DNA from: Paracoccaceae bacterium
Lineage (GTDB): Bacteria; Pseudomonadota; Alphaproteobacteria; Rhodobacterales; Rhodobacteraceae
Length of the DNA stretch: 64,000 bases
Assembly (NCBI GenBank): GCA_018607905.1
Contig: JABBAP010000004.1
Location: forward strand, 1 to 64,000
Reading direction: 5' to 3'
A model generated the notes under the pieces. That model had not been told where the DNA came from. It saw nothing but the letters and a program-made list of their open reading frames with translations, and did no database searches. This document shows positions 15,330-24,542 of this stretch, piece by piece (position 1 is the first letter of the stretch; each line of letters opens with the position of its first letter). The translations under genes were made by a program, and so were the position numbers.

Positions 15330-16909
15330 GGTACCATCGTGATTGTCACGTCCAACTCGCCGCTATTGTTGTGATACATTTGCCAAACATCATTCGGGAA
15401 GCAGTACAAATACCCGCCTTTTTCAATTGGATGGGCAGTGCCAGCCCCGACACGAACTCCTTTGCCAATCTCAAAAGTCGTGTGCGGTTTCGCTAGCGTT
15501 ACACCTTCTATACTTTGAACTCCGCGTCCACCAGCAACAACACCCATCAAAACAAACGCTTTGGATTCAGGAATACGCCACGCACCTGGCACACGCCGAT
15601 AGGGCGCATTGCGGCGTAATTGACGCGCAACAGTAGCAATAGCTTTGGGGAAAACATGTGCATCGAGAAGTTTACCCATAAAACCAGACGGCTGATTGAT
15701 CCATTCTCCGTCAGGCCCGTAATCCCGTTTCAAATCGTGCCAAACACCCTGCGCCGCAATCTCGTAGGTCTTGTCTGGCTCCAAAAACACGCCCATCGGG
15801 CTCCAACGTTTTGCAGCTTTCGCAACGCGTTTGACCTCTTGGCCTTCAGTCATTTCATTCGCGGCCCAATCAGGGATCGACGCCCGCTCGTCGTTAGAAT
15901 ATCGCGCCAAAACAGAAGGGTGGAACAAAGCTTTATTTGCCTTATCAGACAGATTAGGAACGCCACGCGGACGCGACCACATCTTTTTAAACACCGATGT
16001 CATGGAATCGTTCACAACACCCAAAGCGCGGTCTTTCGGGATCGGTCTCGCTGGATCAGGATCAACCAGCAATCCCAATCCCGTAGCCTCTTTGGTCATC
16101 CATCCCATAGCGATATTTCCAAGATCACGATGTTCATAGCCACCACCAATATCTGTGTGAACACCCGAAAACCAAAGCTGTTTTACCCGCGCATCATTTA
16201 TCATGTCGCCATTTTCATCAGTCCAGAACGCAGGAACAAAAGATTCGCGATATTCGTCCATACCAATGGCATGTCGACCATTCTGGACAACATCACTCAG
16301 CAGCATATTCGCCCAATTATGCCCTTTTGAAACACCATCAAAGGCATTCAGTATTCTGTAATGATCTGGAATTCCGGCAGTTCCAACAGTGTCCCAAACG
16401 CCGACCAAATGGATTTCCGTTCTACCAACTGCATCTTGCGGAGTATCAGCATTGAAAAACGGAATAGCACCAATTTCACTTACATTTGCTTCTTTTTTAT
16501 AGACTTTATAGAGTGTCTGGCAGATTTCCTTACGCTTTTCAGGATCTGCAACCCCGCTTAGATCAACCAAACCGACACTTGCGATCATGTCTGCTGCAGT
16601 GCGAACTGTGTAAGCTCCACGACTAAAACCAAAAAAGTATATTTTGTCGCCAACCGCGTATTCCTCGGATGCAGATTGGTAGGCTGCGCAAATTCCGTCT
16701 TTCAAGCCGCGCCCAAAAACCCCGCCCAATGCCTTATCTACAAATCCGCCAGACCCAACACCGTCCATGTAACGGACGACTTGATCGTCTCTCGAGATTG
16801 CAGCGCATTCGCACAGCTCCCGCAACCAAACCACATTTGTAAGCAAAGATCGTTCTTGGTTGTCGTCATCATTCCAAGTTCCGTTCACTAAAATCACAAC
16901 ATTCTTCAT
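15326..16909 (-). CDS. DUF2235 alpha/beta-hydrolase (phospholipase effector-like)
   Basis: 527-residue protein of the DUF2235 family, which includes T6SS Tle1-type phospholipases and stand-alone hydrolases. The nucleophile elbow [10 protein letters not shown] lies near residue 105. The N-terminal strand is [11 protein letters not shown], an aspartate-containing segment follows at [10 protein letters not shown], and a late [10 protein letters not shown] holds a candidate catalytic His/Asp. No T6SS, VgrG, PAAR or immunity gene flanks it, and no signal peptide is seen. ATG 16909 has GGGGA seven bases upstream and replaces the ORF-track start at 16933. The 3' end overlaps lipB by four bases in a shared CTAG. 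Confidence 0.8.
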   Translation of the reverse strand: MKNVVILVNGTWNDDDNQERSLLTNVVWLRELCECAAISRDDQVVRYMDGVGSGGFVDKALGGVFGRGLKDGICAAYQSASEEYAVGDKIYFFGFSRGAYTVRTAADMIASVGLVDLSGVADPEKRKEICQTLYKVYKKEANVSEIGAIPFFNADTPQDAVGRTEIHLVGVWDTVGTAGIPDHYRILNAFDGVSKGHNWANMLLSDVVQNGRHAIGMDEYRESFVPAFWTDENGDMINDARVKQLWFSGVHTDIGGGYEHRDLGNIAMGWMTKEATGLGLLVDPDPARPIPKDRALGVVNDSMTSVFKKMWSRPRGVPNLSDKANKALFHPSVLARYSNDERASIPDWAANEMTEGQEVKRVAKAAKRWSPMGVFLEPDKTYEIAAQGVWHDLKRDYGPDGEWINQPSGFMGKLLDAHVFPKAIATVARQLRRNAPYRRVPGAWRIPESKAFVLMGVVAGGRGVQSIEGVTLAKPHTTFEIGKGVRVGAGTAHPIEKGGYLYCFPNDVWQMYHNNSGELDVTITMVP

Positions 16910-17169
16910 CGTAAATCCCCACAAAAATATCAAAATTAAAAAATGATCTTCGGTAATCCAAAAACCTTACATGATTTTACTCAACCTTCAATAGTTCTGC
17001 TCACTCTCTATTCCGCCCACCGCGCCTGCGACAGATGTGCTCGCTTGACGAATTAGTCGTTCAATACAGTTGAGGCAGACGCAGCACTGCGGTATGCAGG
17101 CGGCGGGTAACTGCGAACTCCAGCTTTGGGGATTCGCGGCAACAAAAAAGACGTGTCAGGAGAATTATA

Positions 17170-18846
17170 ATGGCAGACGCAGCCACCCACGGTCACGATG
17201 ACCACGCTCGACCGGGTTTCTTTACGCGTTGGTTCATGTCAACCAACCACAAAGATATCGGTATCCTTTATCTATTCACCGCAGGCCTTCTTGGTTTTGT
17301 GTCCGTTTGTTTTACCGTTTTCATGCGGTTGGAACTTATGGAACCTGGTGTTCAACATATGTGTATGGAAGGGGCGTCCTTACTCGCCTCTACGGTTGAA
17401 AACTGTACACCGAACGGTCACCTCTGGAACGTTATGATCACAGGCCACGGCATCTTGATGATGTTCTTTGTGGTTATCCCTGCCCTTTTCGGCGGGTTTG
17501 GTAACTACTTCATGCCTCTGATGATCGGTGCGCCTGACATGGCGTTTCCTCGGATGAACAACTTGTCTTACTGGATGTATGTTGCAGGTTCCACTTTGGC
17601 AGTTCTGTCGGTTGTAATGCCAGGCGGAAATGGTCAAGCAGGCTCTGGCGTTGGTTGGGTGCTTTACGCACCTCTATCGGTCAAAGAAGCAGGCTCCTCG
17701 ATGGATTTCGCAATCTTCGCGGTTCACGTTTCTGGTGCCTCGTCCATCCTTGGCGCGATCAACATGATCACCACCTTCTTGAACATGCGTGCGCCGGGTA
17801 TGACCCTGCACAAAGCACCGCTGTTCGCTTGGTCGATCTTCGTCACAGCCTTCTTGATCCTTCTGTCCTTGCCTGTTTTGGCTGGCGCGATCACAATGTT
17901 GCTGACAGATCGTAACTTTGGAACAACCTTCTTCGATCCAGCAGGCGGCGGCGATCCAATCTTGTACCAGCACCTGTTATGGTTCTTTGGCCACCCAGAA
18001 GTATACATGATCATTGTTCCGGGCTTTGGCATCGTGTCACACGTCATCGCAACTTTCTCGCGCAAACCTATCTTTGGCTACCTGCCAATGGTTTACGCGA
18101 TGGTTGGTATTGGCGCGCTTGGCTTCGTTGTTTGGGCACACCACATGTACACGGTTGGTATGTCACTGACGCAGCAATCCTACTTTATGCTCGCCACGAT
18201 GGTGATTGCGGTTCCGACAGGGATCAAAATCTTCTCATGGATCGCAACAATGTGGGGTGGCTCTATCACGCTAAAAACACCGATGCTCTTTGCACTGGGC
18301 TTCCTTTTCCTCTTCACCGTTGGTGGGGTAACAGGGATCGTTCTGTCACAGGCTGGTGTGGACCGTGCCTACCACGACACCTACTACGTGGTTGCTCACT
18401 TCCACTACGTGATGTCACTGGGCGCTGTGTTCTGTATCTTTGCGGGTGTGTACTATTGGATCGGCAAAATGTCGGGACGTCAGTATCCTGAATGGGCTGG
18501 TAAGCTACACTTCTGGATGATGTTCATCGGGGCAAACGTAACCTTCTTCCCACAACACTTCTTGGGTCGCCAAGGTATGCCACGTCGTTACATCGACTAT
18601 CCCGAGCAGTTCTCGCTTTGGAACGAAGTATCGTCTTACGGTGCATTCCTGTCGTTCGCGTCTTTCGTCTTCTTTATCGGCGTTGTGTTCTACACAATCA
18701 AATTCGGTAAAAAGATCGTTGAGAATAACGAGAACTATTGGGGTGAAGGCGCTGATACGCTGGAATGGACTTTGCCGTCCCCTCCACCGGAGCACACGTT
18801 CGAAATCCTTCCCACACCTGACATGTGGGATCACCAAAAGCATTAG
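17170..18846 (+). CDS. ctaD: aa3-type cytochrome c oxidase subunit I
   Basis: Catalytic heme-copper subunit of the terminal oxidase, with 558 residues and twelve transmembrane helices. Visible are the early heme a ligand region ([14 protein letters not shown]), the CuB/Tyr-crosslink motif [14 protein letters not shown], the CuB histidine pair in [11 protein letters not shown], and helix X with AHFHYVMS holding the heme a3 and heme a histidines. AGGAG precedes the ATG. Subunits II, III and assembly genes are not in the window; in Rhodobacterales ctaD often stands apart from the coxBC cluster. A strong terminator follows, then a truncated paralogue of its C-terminal third. Confidence 0.97.
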   Translation: MADAATHGHDDHARPGFFTRWFMSTNHKDIGILYLFTAGLLGFVSVCFTVFMRLELMEPGVQHMCMEGASLLASTVENCTPNGHLWNVMITGHGILMMFFVVIPALFGGFGNYFMPLMIGAPDMAFPRMNNLSYWMYVAGSTLAVLSVVMPGGNGQAGSGVGWVLYAPLSVKEAGSSMDFAIFAVHVSGASSILGAINMITTFLNMRAPGMTLHKAPLFAWSIFVTAFLILLSLPVLAGAITMLLTDRNFGTTFFDPAGGGDPILYQHLLWFFGHPEVYMIIVPGFGIVSHVIATFSRKPIFGYLPMVYAMVGIGALGFVVWAHHMYTVGMSLTQQSYFMLATMVIAVPTGIKIFSWIATMWGGSITLKTPMLFALGFLFLFTVGGVTGIVLSQAGVDRAYHDTYYVVAHFHYVMSLGAVFCIFAGVYYWIGKMSGRQYPEWAGKLHFWMMFIGANVTFFPQHFLGRQGMPRRYIDYPEQFSLWNEVSSYGAFLSFASFVFFIGVVFYTIKFGKKIVENNENYWGEGADTLEWTLPSPPPEHTFEILPTPDMWDHQKH

Positions 18847-18867
18847 CTTTAGGTCGAAACAAAATCC

Positions 18868-18898
18868 AAAGGGCCGCACAAACGTGTGGCCCTTTTTT
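18868..18898 (+). terminator. Intrinsic terminator after ctaD
   Basis: AAAGGGCC (18868-18875) pairs with GGCCCTTT (18888-18895), with further CAC/GTG pairing inside, and runs into TTTTTT, 22 bases after the ctaD stop. Confidence 0.88.
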
Positions 18899-18927
18899 GT
18901 GATCACCCCTCCATATAGGTGCCAAAT

Positions 18928-19401
18928 ATGCGGATCGTTTACATCTGGCTTACAGGCCTAATCCTTTTCGCAATTATTGCGATCATGGCCGCATATCTGC
19001 TTATGAACCAAGCTGTTGATCGCACCTACCACGATACCTATTACGTGGTCGTCCAATTCAACTTTTTCAAAAGCATGGGCGTTCTTTTCGCAATTTTCAC
19101 CACTTTCTACTTTGTCATTCACAAATGGACGCCGCGCCATGTGCCTTTTTGGATGGGCGCATCGCAATTCTTTCTGATGTTTGTTGGTGTTCTGATGATA
19201 ATCCTGCCCCAGCACTTTTTAGGGCGCGACGATATGCCAAGGCGCTACGTCGATGACCCAGATTCTTTCGCCCTTTGGAACCAGATCAGCTCCATCGGTG
19301 CAGTGCTGTGTGTTCTGTCCCTCTTTGGGTTCATACTGATTGTTGTTTACCTGATCTTTTGGGGCCGTTCCAAACCACCGCGCGACGACACCTTTGATTA
19401 A
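18928..19401 (+). CDS. Truncated cytochrome oxidase subunit I-like protein lacking heme ligands
   Basis: 157-residue, four-helix protein aligning with helices IX-XII of the adjacent Cta[13 protein letters not shown] matches [33 protein letters not shown] matches [21 protein letters not shown], and FALWNQISSIGA matches [12 protein letters not shown]. The heme a3 and heme a histidines of CtaD (AHFHYVMS) are replaced by Gln and Asn (VQFNFFKS). The frame is fully open with its own ATG and AGGTG seven bases upstream, and the new N-terminal helix is divergent. It therefore looks like a maintained paralogue rather than decay. A role in oxidase assembly or stability is inference. GTG 18919 is an alternative start. 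Confidence 0.8.
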   Translation: MRIVYIWLTGLILFAIIAIMAAYLLMNQAVDRTYHDTYYVVVQFNFFKSMGVLFAIFTTFYFVIHKWTPRHVPFWMGASQFFLMFVGVLMIILPQHFLGRDDMPRRYVDDPDSFALWNQISSIGAVLCVLSLFGFILIVVYLIFWGRSKPPRDDTFD

Positions 19402-19494
19402 GGACCGTCCAAACGACATCGAATCAAAGGCAATTTTATTGCCGTCCGCTGCAATGCCCCTATCTTAAACAGATACCAACCGCGCCTAGGAATT

Positions 19495-20034
19495 ATGTCT
19501 ACACCGCCCCCAATACCAAACGAGGCTCAGCAGGCCTATTACACCGCCACAGATCGCAGTGACGCGCCTGTGTTCAGCACACGCATTGCACCCCATCGCT
19601 CGCTTTCCAATAAAGGCTTCTTTGCCACGATCATGTTCACGGCAACTGCGTTCCTGCTGCCTTTGCTGGCGTTCATCGGAACCTATGCCCTGTGGACCCT
19701 TCTGCCCTTCGTTGGCGCAGCGGTCGCGGCTCTGTGGTATTTCATCCGTCGCAATGACAAGGACGGGTCACTGTGTGAACACATCACCATTTGGCCTGAT
19801 CTTATGGCAGTACACCGTGAAAATCCGCGCAGCCCGGGTCAGTTTTGGCACGCAAATCCTTACTGGGTCACGGTTCAAATGCGCGATACAAAAGACTGCC
19901 CAAATTATCTTACACTAAAAGGCGCAGGGCGGGAAATCGAGCTAGGCGCATTTCTGACAAGCGAGGGACGCAAGAACCTTTGCCTAGAGCTGCGTGACAA
20001 GCTTACTCAAGCGACAAATACAGCGCCTAAATAG
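19495..20034 (+). CDS. DUF2244 integral membrane protein
   Basis: 179 residues with two adjacent hydrophobic segments (about residues 40-80) after PVFSTRIAPHRSLSNKGF, then a cytosolic beta-rich part with a WPDLMAVHRENPRSPGQFWHANPYWV stretch, diagnostic of DUF2244. The function is unknown; members frequently lie near cytochrome oxidase genes in alphaproteobacteria, as here, 93 bases after the CoxI-like paralogue. The ATG has AGGA five bases upstream (TAGGAATT). A small GGCAAT/ATTGCC hairpin (19429-19443) lies in the gap. Confidence 0.85.
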   Translation: MSTPPPIPNEAQQAYYTATDRSDAPVFSTRIAPHRSLSNKGFFATIMFTATAFLLPLLAFIGTYALWTLLPFVGAAVAALWYFIRRNDKDGSLCEHITIWPDLMAVHRENPRSPGQFWHANPYWVTVQMRDTKDCPNYLTLKGAGREIELGAFLTSEGRKNLCLELRDKLTQATNTAPK

Positions 20035-20080
20035 GCATGTAGTTGCAGTCTATTAGACTGATAGAGTTTGAACTGCTGGT

Positions 20081-20536
20081 TTAGCCAGCCAGCAATTCCT
20101 TCACGACGCAGCCGGCTTTGCCAAAATCCATTTGGCCCGCGAATTCGCCTTTCAGCGATCCCATAACGCGGCCCATATCACGAATGCTTTCGGCACCCGT
20201 TCCCGCAATGGCTTTTTGAACGGCGTCACGCAATTCGTCATCAGTCAGTTGCTTAGGCAAGAACTGTTCGACGACAACGATCTCGCTGCGCTCCTTTTCA
20301 GCCAATTCCAAACGGCCACCTTCTTCGTAGATCTTGGCGCTTTCGGTGCGCTGTTTGATCATTTTCGCCAACACCTGCAAGATTTCATCATCGGACACAC
20401 CGTCATAATTGCCATCGGATCGCGCAGCAATATCCCGGTCTTTGATCGCAGCATTTATCAAACGCAACGTCGTCAAACGCTCTTTTTCTTGATCTCGCAT
20501 GGCTTGTTTTACCTGCGTATTGATCTCGTCTCGCAT
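20081..20536 (-). CDS. GatB/YqeY-domain protein
   Basis: 151-residue YqeY-type protein, homologous to the C-terminal tail domain of GatB that contacts tRNA in the amidotransferase. It begins MRDEINTQVKQAMRDQEKER and carries the conserved TLRLINAAIKDRDIA and EQFLPKQLTDDELRDAV segments, then DMGRVMGSLKGEFAGQMDFGK. The exact role of free-standing YqeY is not established. The ORF-track start (20563) is replaced by ATG 20536, which has GGAAG seven bases upstream. It is divergent from carA, a neighbourhood often seen in alphaproteobacteria. Confidence 0.92.
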   Translation of the reverse strand: MRDEINTQVKQAMRDQEKERLTTLRLINAAIKDRDIAARSDGNYDGVSDDEILQVLAKMIKQRTESAKIYEEGGRLELAEKERSEIVVVEQFLPKQLTDDELRDAVQKAIAGTGAESIRDMGRVMGSLKGEFAGQMDFGKAGCVVKELLAG

Positions 20537-20662
20537 ATGTTTGCTTCCCCGCCGTTTCGACAATTCGAAGGGACGCTTCTACCCTGAAAATCGCGCAGAG
20601 ACAACTCTGAACAAAAATCTCAACTTATTGTTTTCAAAAGGAATTACGATTCAGCATTCCCC

Positions 20663-20691
20663 TTGACCATTTTGTGTCCCCCGCGTAGTTT
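20663..20691 (+). promoter_or_regulatory. Putative carA promoter
   Basis: TTGACC and TAGTTT are separated by exactly 17 bases, and the -10 ends about 29 bases before the carA ATG. The -10 element is a moderate match. Confidence 0.45.
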
Positions 20692-20720
20692 CGCGCAAAT
20701 TTGGCTGAAGGAACCTGCTC

Positions 20721-21872
20721 ATGACGTCGCCAGAAACACACGATCATCCAACTGCATGTATTGTTCTTGCTGACGGCAGCACCTTTTACGGACGCGGCTT
20801 TGGCGCACCTGGGAAAATCGTTGCAGAACTGTGCTTTAACACGGCAATGACGGGTTATCAGGAAATCATGACTGACCCATCTTACGCGGGTCAGGCGATC
20901 ACATTTACCTTCCCGCACATCGGTAACACTGGCGTAAACACGCAAGACGACGAAACTGCCGATCCAGTCGCACGCGCTATGATTGTTAAATGGGATCCGA
21001 CTGAACCGTCAAACTGGCGCAGCCAGGAAACCCTTTCAGCATGGTTATCTCGGCGTGGTCGTGTAGGCGTTGGTGGTGTTGACACACGCCGATTGACTCG
21101 CGCTATTCGCGCACAAGGCGCCCCCCACGTTGCGATTGAATATAACCCAGACGGCGTTTTTGATATGCCTGCCCTACTCCAAGAAGCCCGTGATTTTGTC
21201 GGCCTCGAGGGATTGGACCTCGCCAAAGATGTCACCTGTGCGCAATCTTACCGCTGGGATGAACAGCGTTGGGCATGGCCAGATGGCTATCCAAAACGCA
21301 CAGGCGTTGGCAAACGGGTTGTCGCAATTGATTACGGCGCAAAACGCAACATTCTGCGTTGCCTTGCTTCTGCTGGATGCGATGTAACTGTTTTGCCTGC
21401 CACGGCAACAGCCGCGGACGTTTTAGCCCACAACCCTCAGGGTATTTTCCTCTCAAATGGTCCCGGCGATCCTGCCGCCACTGGTGAGTATGCTGTTCCA
21501 ATGATCCAAAGCATTTTGGAAACAACAGATCTACCAGTTTTCGGAATTTGCCTTGGACATCAAATGCTTGCCCTCGCGCTTGGTGGGAAAACGCTCAAGA
21601 TGAACCACGGTCATCACGGTGCGAACCATCCAGTGAAAGATCATCAGACGGGCAAGGTTGAAATCACCTCGATGAACCATGGCTTCGCTGTCGATGCACA
21701 AAGCCTTCCAGAAGGCGTTGAAGAAACGCACACCTCACTGTTTGATGGCTCCAACTGTGGCATCCGCCTAAAAGACCGCCCCGTGTTTTCCGTTCAACAC
21801 CACCCAGAAGCCAGCCCTGGCCCACAAGACAGCTTTTATCTGTTTGAACGGTTCGCTTCCAATATGGCCTGA
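20721..21872 (+). CDS. carA: Carbamoyl-phosphate synthase small subunit
   Basis: Glutamine amidotransferase subunit that feeds ammonia to CarB for pyrimidine and arginine synthesis. 383 residues, standard length. The N-terminal CPSase_sm domain (CIVLADGSTFYGRGFGAPG, FNTAMTGYQEIMTDPSYAGQ) precedes a class I GATase domain with the nucleophile Cys277 in FGICLGHQ and the His/Glu pair in QHHPEASPGP near residue 360. AAGGA lies upstream of ATG. carB is not adjacent. The next gene, a glycosyltransferase, is separated by a 67-base region with a CtrA-like box. Confidence 0.97.
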   Translation: MTSPETHDHPTACIVLADGSTFYGRGFGAPGKIVAELCFNTAMTGYQEIMTDPSYAGQAITFTFPHIGNTGVNTQDDETADPVARAMIVKWDPTEPSNWRSQETLSAWLSRRGRVGVGGVDTRRLTRAIRAQGAPHVAIEYNPDGVFDMPALLQEARDFVGLEGLDLAKDVTCAQSYRWDEQRWAWPDGYPKRTGVGKRVVAIDYGAKRNILRCLASAGCDVTVLPATATAADVLAHNPQGIFLSNGPGDPAATGEYAVPMIQSILETTDLPVFGICLGHQMLALALGGKTLKMNHGHHGANHPVKDHQTGKVEITSMNHGFAVDAQSLPEGVEETHTSLFDGSNCGIRLKDRPVFSVQHHPEASPGPQDSFYLFERFASNMA

Positions 21873-21883
21873 GGCCCAATCTG

Positions 21884-21898
21884 TTAACCATCTGTTAA
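21884..21898 (+). promoter_or_regulatory. CtrA-type binding site TTAA-N7-TTAA
   Basis: TTAACCATCTGTTAA is a full match to the alphaproteobacterial CtrA consensus (TTAA, seven bases, TTAA), including the frequent CCAT after the first half. It lies 42 bases upstream of the glycosyltransferase ATG. The decamer ATCTGTTAAC is also directly repeated here with an 11-base period (21879-21888, 21890-21899). Confidence 0.6.
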
Positions 21899-21939
21899 CT
21901 ATTGCTAATCACAGTGTTACCAAATCTTTTGGGGCACTC

Positions 21940-23883
21940 ATGTCTTTGCGAAATAAAAAAATATCTGCGTTTGCAGAACAGCAAACCGTGTTCAGGGGGA
22001 AAACCCCGTCGTTGCAAGATGTGCTAGTTACGCGGGGCGATGTTTCTCCTGATGAGATGTTCAAAGCGGTTGCGCTGCAACAATTTGAAAACACAAAACT
22101 TAGCGATCTTTTACAAGGGCTCGGCTACGCAACCGAAGACGTGATCCTACGCGCCGCCTCTGAACAAACCGGGATGCCAATCGTTGACCTGATGATTGAT
22201 CCTCCAAGTCGGATCATTTCGTCGCTCGTAAATCCAACAATCAGTTTGCGCCATTCCTTTGTTCCGTGGAAATTTATCGACGATGTTCTAGTGGTCGCGG
22301 TGTCCAATTCCGAAGATATTCCTGGAATACTTCCCTATATCAATGACTTCGCTGCACGGTTTGAATTTGTGCTTGCGCCCAAATCAGCCATCATTCGCTA
22401 TCACGAGGTCACGCACCGCTCCAGCTTGTCCAACGCCGCAAACAAATATGTCGACGAAAAACTTAGCTGTCGAAATTGGACAGGCAAGCGACCGCGCCGC
22501 CTTGGATTGGCTCTGGTGATAATATGCGCAAGCCTGATCTATTTGGCTCCTGCGCTCTTTTTAAATATGATGTTTATCTGGATATTTATTGCCCTGCTAA
22601 CCAATGGTATTTTCAAAGCCTCGATGTTGATATCAAGCCGCAAAAACGCCCCAAAAACTCGTGCCTACCAACGACCAAAGAAATTTCCCAAAATGTCAAT
22701 ACTCGTGCCTTTGCTGCGCGAAGAAGACATTGTTGATCGTTTGATAAAGCGCATGGCGCTGCTCGTTTATCCCAAAGAGCTGTTAGAAATCTGTCTGATT
22801 TATGAAGAAACAGATGAGGCCACCAAAAACCATCTTGCAACGTGCCGATTGCCCTACTGGATGAAAACAATCGAAGTTCCTTCTGACACCCTGCAAACCA
22901 AACCACGTGCGATGAACTATGCGCTCGATTTTTGCAGTGGCGATATCATTGGCGTTTACGATGCAGAGGACGCGCCGGAGCCAAACCAATTGTACCGCAT
23001 CGCTCAAAGGTTTGAAAACGCAGATGAAAATGTTGCATGTGTGCAGTGCCAACTAGATTATTATAACAGTGCAACCAACTGGATTTCGCGCTGTTTCACA
23101 ATCGAATATTCCATCCTATTTCGCATCATTCTACCCGCACTGGAGCGGTTCAAGCTGCCGATTCCTCTGGGTGGTACATCCGTCTTTTTCCGTCGCAGTG
23201 TTCTTGAAAAACTCGGTCGGTGGGACGCCCAAAACGTAACCGAGGACGCTGATCTTGGCCTACGCTTACACCGCCTTGGCTATCGCTGTCTCTGGAGCGA
23301 GGCCACGACTTACGAGGAAGCAAATTTCCGCATTCTGCCTTGGGTCCGTCAAAGATCTCGCTGGCTCAAGGGCTTCTTGCTCACCTGGATGATCCACATG
23401 CGCACCCCAATCAAATTGTACCAACAACTCGGATTTCGCGGCTTTCTCGTCTTTCAAATCCAAATGCTGGGCACAGTTTCCTCCTTTGCGGCGGTTCCGA
23501 TCGTTTTGCCGATGTGGCTTTTTACTGTCGGGGTCAAATTGCCGATGTACGACATGATTAACCCAACCCTGTTTATCACTCTGATTGTTTGTTTTGTTAC
23601 GACCGAATTGTTCCTACTGATACTTGGTGCATTCGCTGTCAAAACACGCGGCGGTGGGTCTCTTTATGCGTATGTTCCGATGATGTTGCTGTATTGGCCG
23701 CTTGGCGCTTTCGCCGCCTACAAAGCAATATGGGAGTTGTTCATGTACCCAACCTATTGGGACAAAACGGAACACGGCATCAATGATCACAAGTATCAGG
23801 ATGAAATTGACAGGCTTACTTCTTCACCAGACAACAGCGAGAAACCGTACATTCCCTCTGCACCGATGACCATCGGCGGGTGA
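21940..23883 (+). CDS. Family 2 glycosyltransferase with N-terminal MshEN/T2SSE-type domain
   Basis: 647-residue inner-membrane processive-type GT2. Residues ~20-165 resemble the N-terminal domain of GspE/MshE ATPases (LQDVLVTRGDVSPDEM, LSDLLQGLGYATEDVILRAASEQTGMPIVDL), which in MshE binds cyclic di-GMP. Two helices (~178-225) follow, then the catalytic domain with DAEDAPEPNQ (DxD), TEDADLGLRL and QRSRWLKG (RxxRW type), and three to four C-terminal helices. ATG 21940 with GGGG upstream is preferred to the track start inside carA. The CtrA-like box suggests cell-cycle or motility-linked control of an exopolysaccharide, which is inference. The end overlaps the convergent hydratase gene by 88 bases. 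Confidence 0.85.
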   Translation: MSLRNKKISAFAEQQTVFRGKTPSLQDVLVTRGDVSPDEMFKAVALQQFENTKLSDLLQGLGYATEDVILRAASEQTGMPIVDLMIDPPSRIISSLVNPTISLRHSFVPWKFIDDVLVVAVSNSEDIPGILPYINDFAARFEFVLAPKSAIIRYHEVTHRSSLSNAANKYVDEKLSCRNWTGKRPRRLGLALVIICASLIYLAPALFLNMMFIWIFIALLTNGIFKASMLISSRKNAPKTRAYQRPKKFPKMSILVPLLREEDIVDRLIKRMALLVYPKELLEICLIYEETDEATKNHLATCRLPYWMKTIEVPSDTLQTKPRAMNYALDFCSGDIIGVYDAEDAPEPNQLYRIAQRFENADENVACVQCQLDYYNSATNWISRCFTIEYSILFRIILPALERFKLPIPLGGTSVFFRRSVLEKLGRWDAQNVTEDADLGLRLHRLGYRCLWSEATTYEEANFRILPWVRQRSRWLKGFLLTWMIHMRTPIKLYQQLGFRGFLVFQIQMLGTVSSFAAVPIVLPMWLFTVGVKLPMYDMINPTLFITLIVCFVTTELFLLILGAFAVKTRGGGSLYAYVPMMLLYWPLGAFAAYKAIWELFMYPTYWDKTEHGINDHKYQDEIDRLTSSPDNSEKPYIPSAPMTIGG

Positions 23884-24542
23884 TGCGCGCCGCATAGAAT
23901 GACCTCACCAGCTTTCACAACTGAACCACGTGATGTGAAGTGATTGGTCACAAAAAGGCACGCCTCTAGCGGGTTTTGGGGCGCAGTTCCTTCACACGAA
24001 AAGATCACCTCACCCGCCGCCGTAAATTGTGCGCAGTATTCACCAGCATCCAATGCCGCGATATCAAGAATTGCATTTGATAGAACAATCCCAGCGTTAA
24101 AGACGTTGTTCGCAACAAAACTAGGGGCGTGCATCCCTCCGGTGTCGTGGCGTCTATCCAACACCTCAAATGCCATCGAAAACCGTTCTATGTACCTCGA
24201 TAGCGACGATTTATCCAAAACCATCCCCGCAGGAATGTCTTTTCCAATCACTGCTGCAAATTCAGGCTCCAACGCCAATTGCGCGTAATTTGACAGGCGC
24301 AACGTCGCCCCAGACCCAAGCGCCACCTGCCCCAATATTTGTCCAACAATCGGTTCGCCAATACCTGCCATTTCCATCAAGGTAGGCGCATTCATTGCAA
24401 TTTTCCGTCCACAAATCGCGCCCAGTTTGGAAACCACTTTGTCTTGCAGATCATAAGCTTGCGCCAAATCGCTCAGAACAGGTCGAACGGGCCGCCCAAA
24501 CAATATATCATCGGCAATATCTTGGGCCAAAGTGTCACTCAT
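23796..24542 (-). CDS. 2-keto-4-pentenoate hydratase/FAH-superfamily protein
   Basis: 248-residue cytosolic protein of the MhpD-like hydratase/decarboxylase group. It has KLGAICGRKIAMNAPTLME and YAQLALEPEFAAVIGKDI, where the glutamates and lysine of the FAH-type metal site fall, and GEVILCGAHHPPMVIGAEG near the C-terminus. Members hydrate 2-oxopent-4-enoates in aromatic meta-cleavage pathways; no other such genes are here, so the substrate is open. It starts eight bases inside the end of the GntR gene, so it is translationally coupled, and its 3' end overlaps the glycosyltransferase gene by 88 bases. Confidence 0.78.
   Translation of the reverse strand: MSDTLAQDIADDILFGRPVRPVLSDLAQAYDLQDKVVSKLGAICGRKIAMNAPTLMEMAGIGEPIVGQILGQVALGSGATLRLSNYAQLALEPEFAAVIGKDIPAGMVLDKSSLSRYIERFSMAFEVLDRRHDTGGMHAPSFVANNVFNAGIVLSNAILDIAALDAGEYCAQFTAAGEVIFSCEGTAPQNPLEACLFVTNHFTSRGSVVKAGEVILCGAHHPPMVIGAEGMYGFSLLSGEEVSLSISS

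Noticed and set aside
15620-16330. Plus-strand 236-residue ORF opposite the DUF2235 gene
   Set aside because: Antisense shadow; the minus-strand frame has the GFSRG hydrolase signature.
18928-19401. Treating the CoxI-like fragment as a pseudogene
   Set aside because: It has an intact frame, ribosome-binding site and coherent four-helix topology, and the changed residues are specific rather than random; decay is not shown by the sequence.
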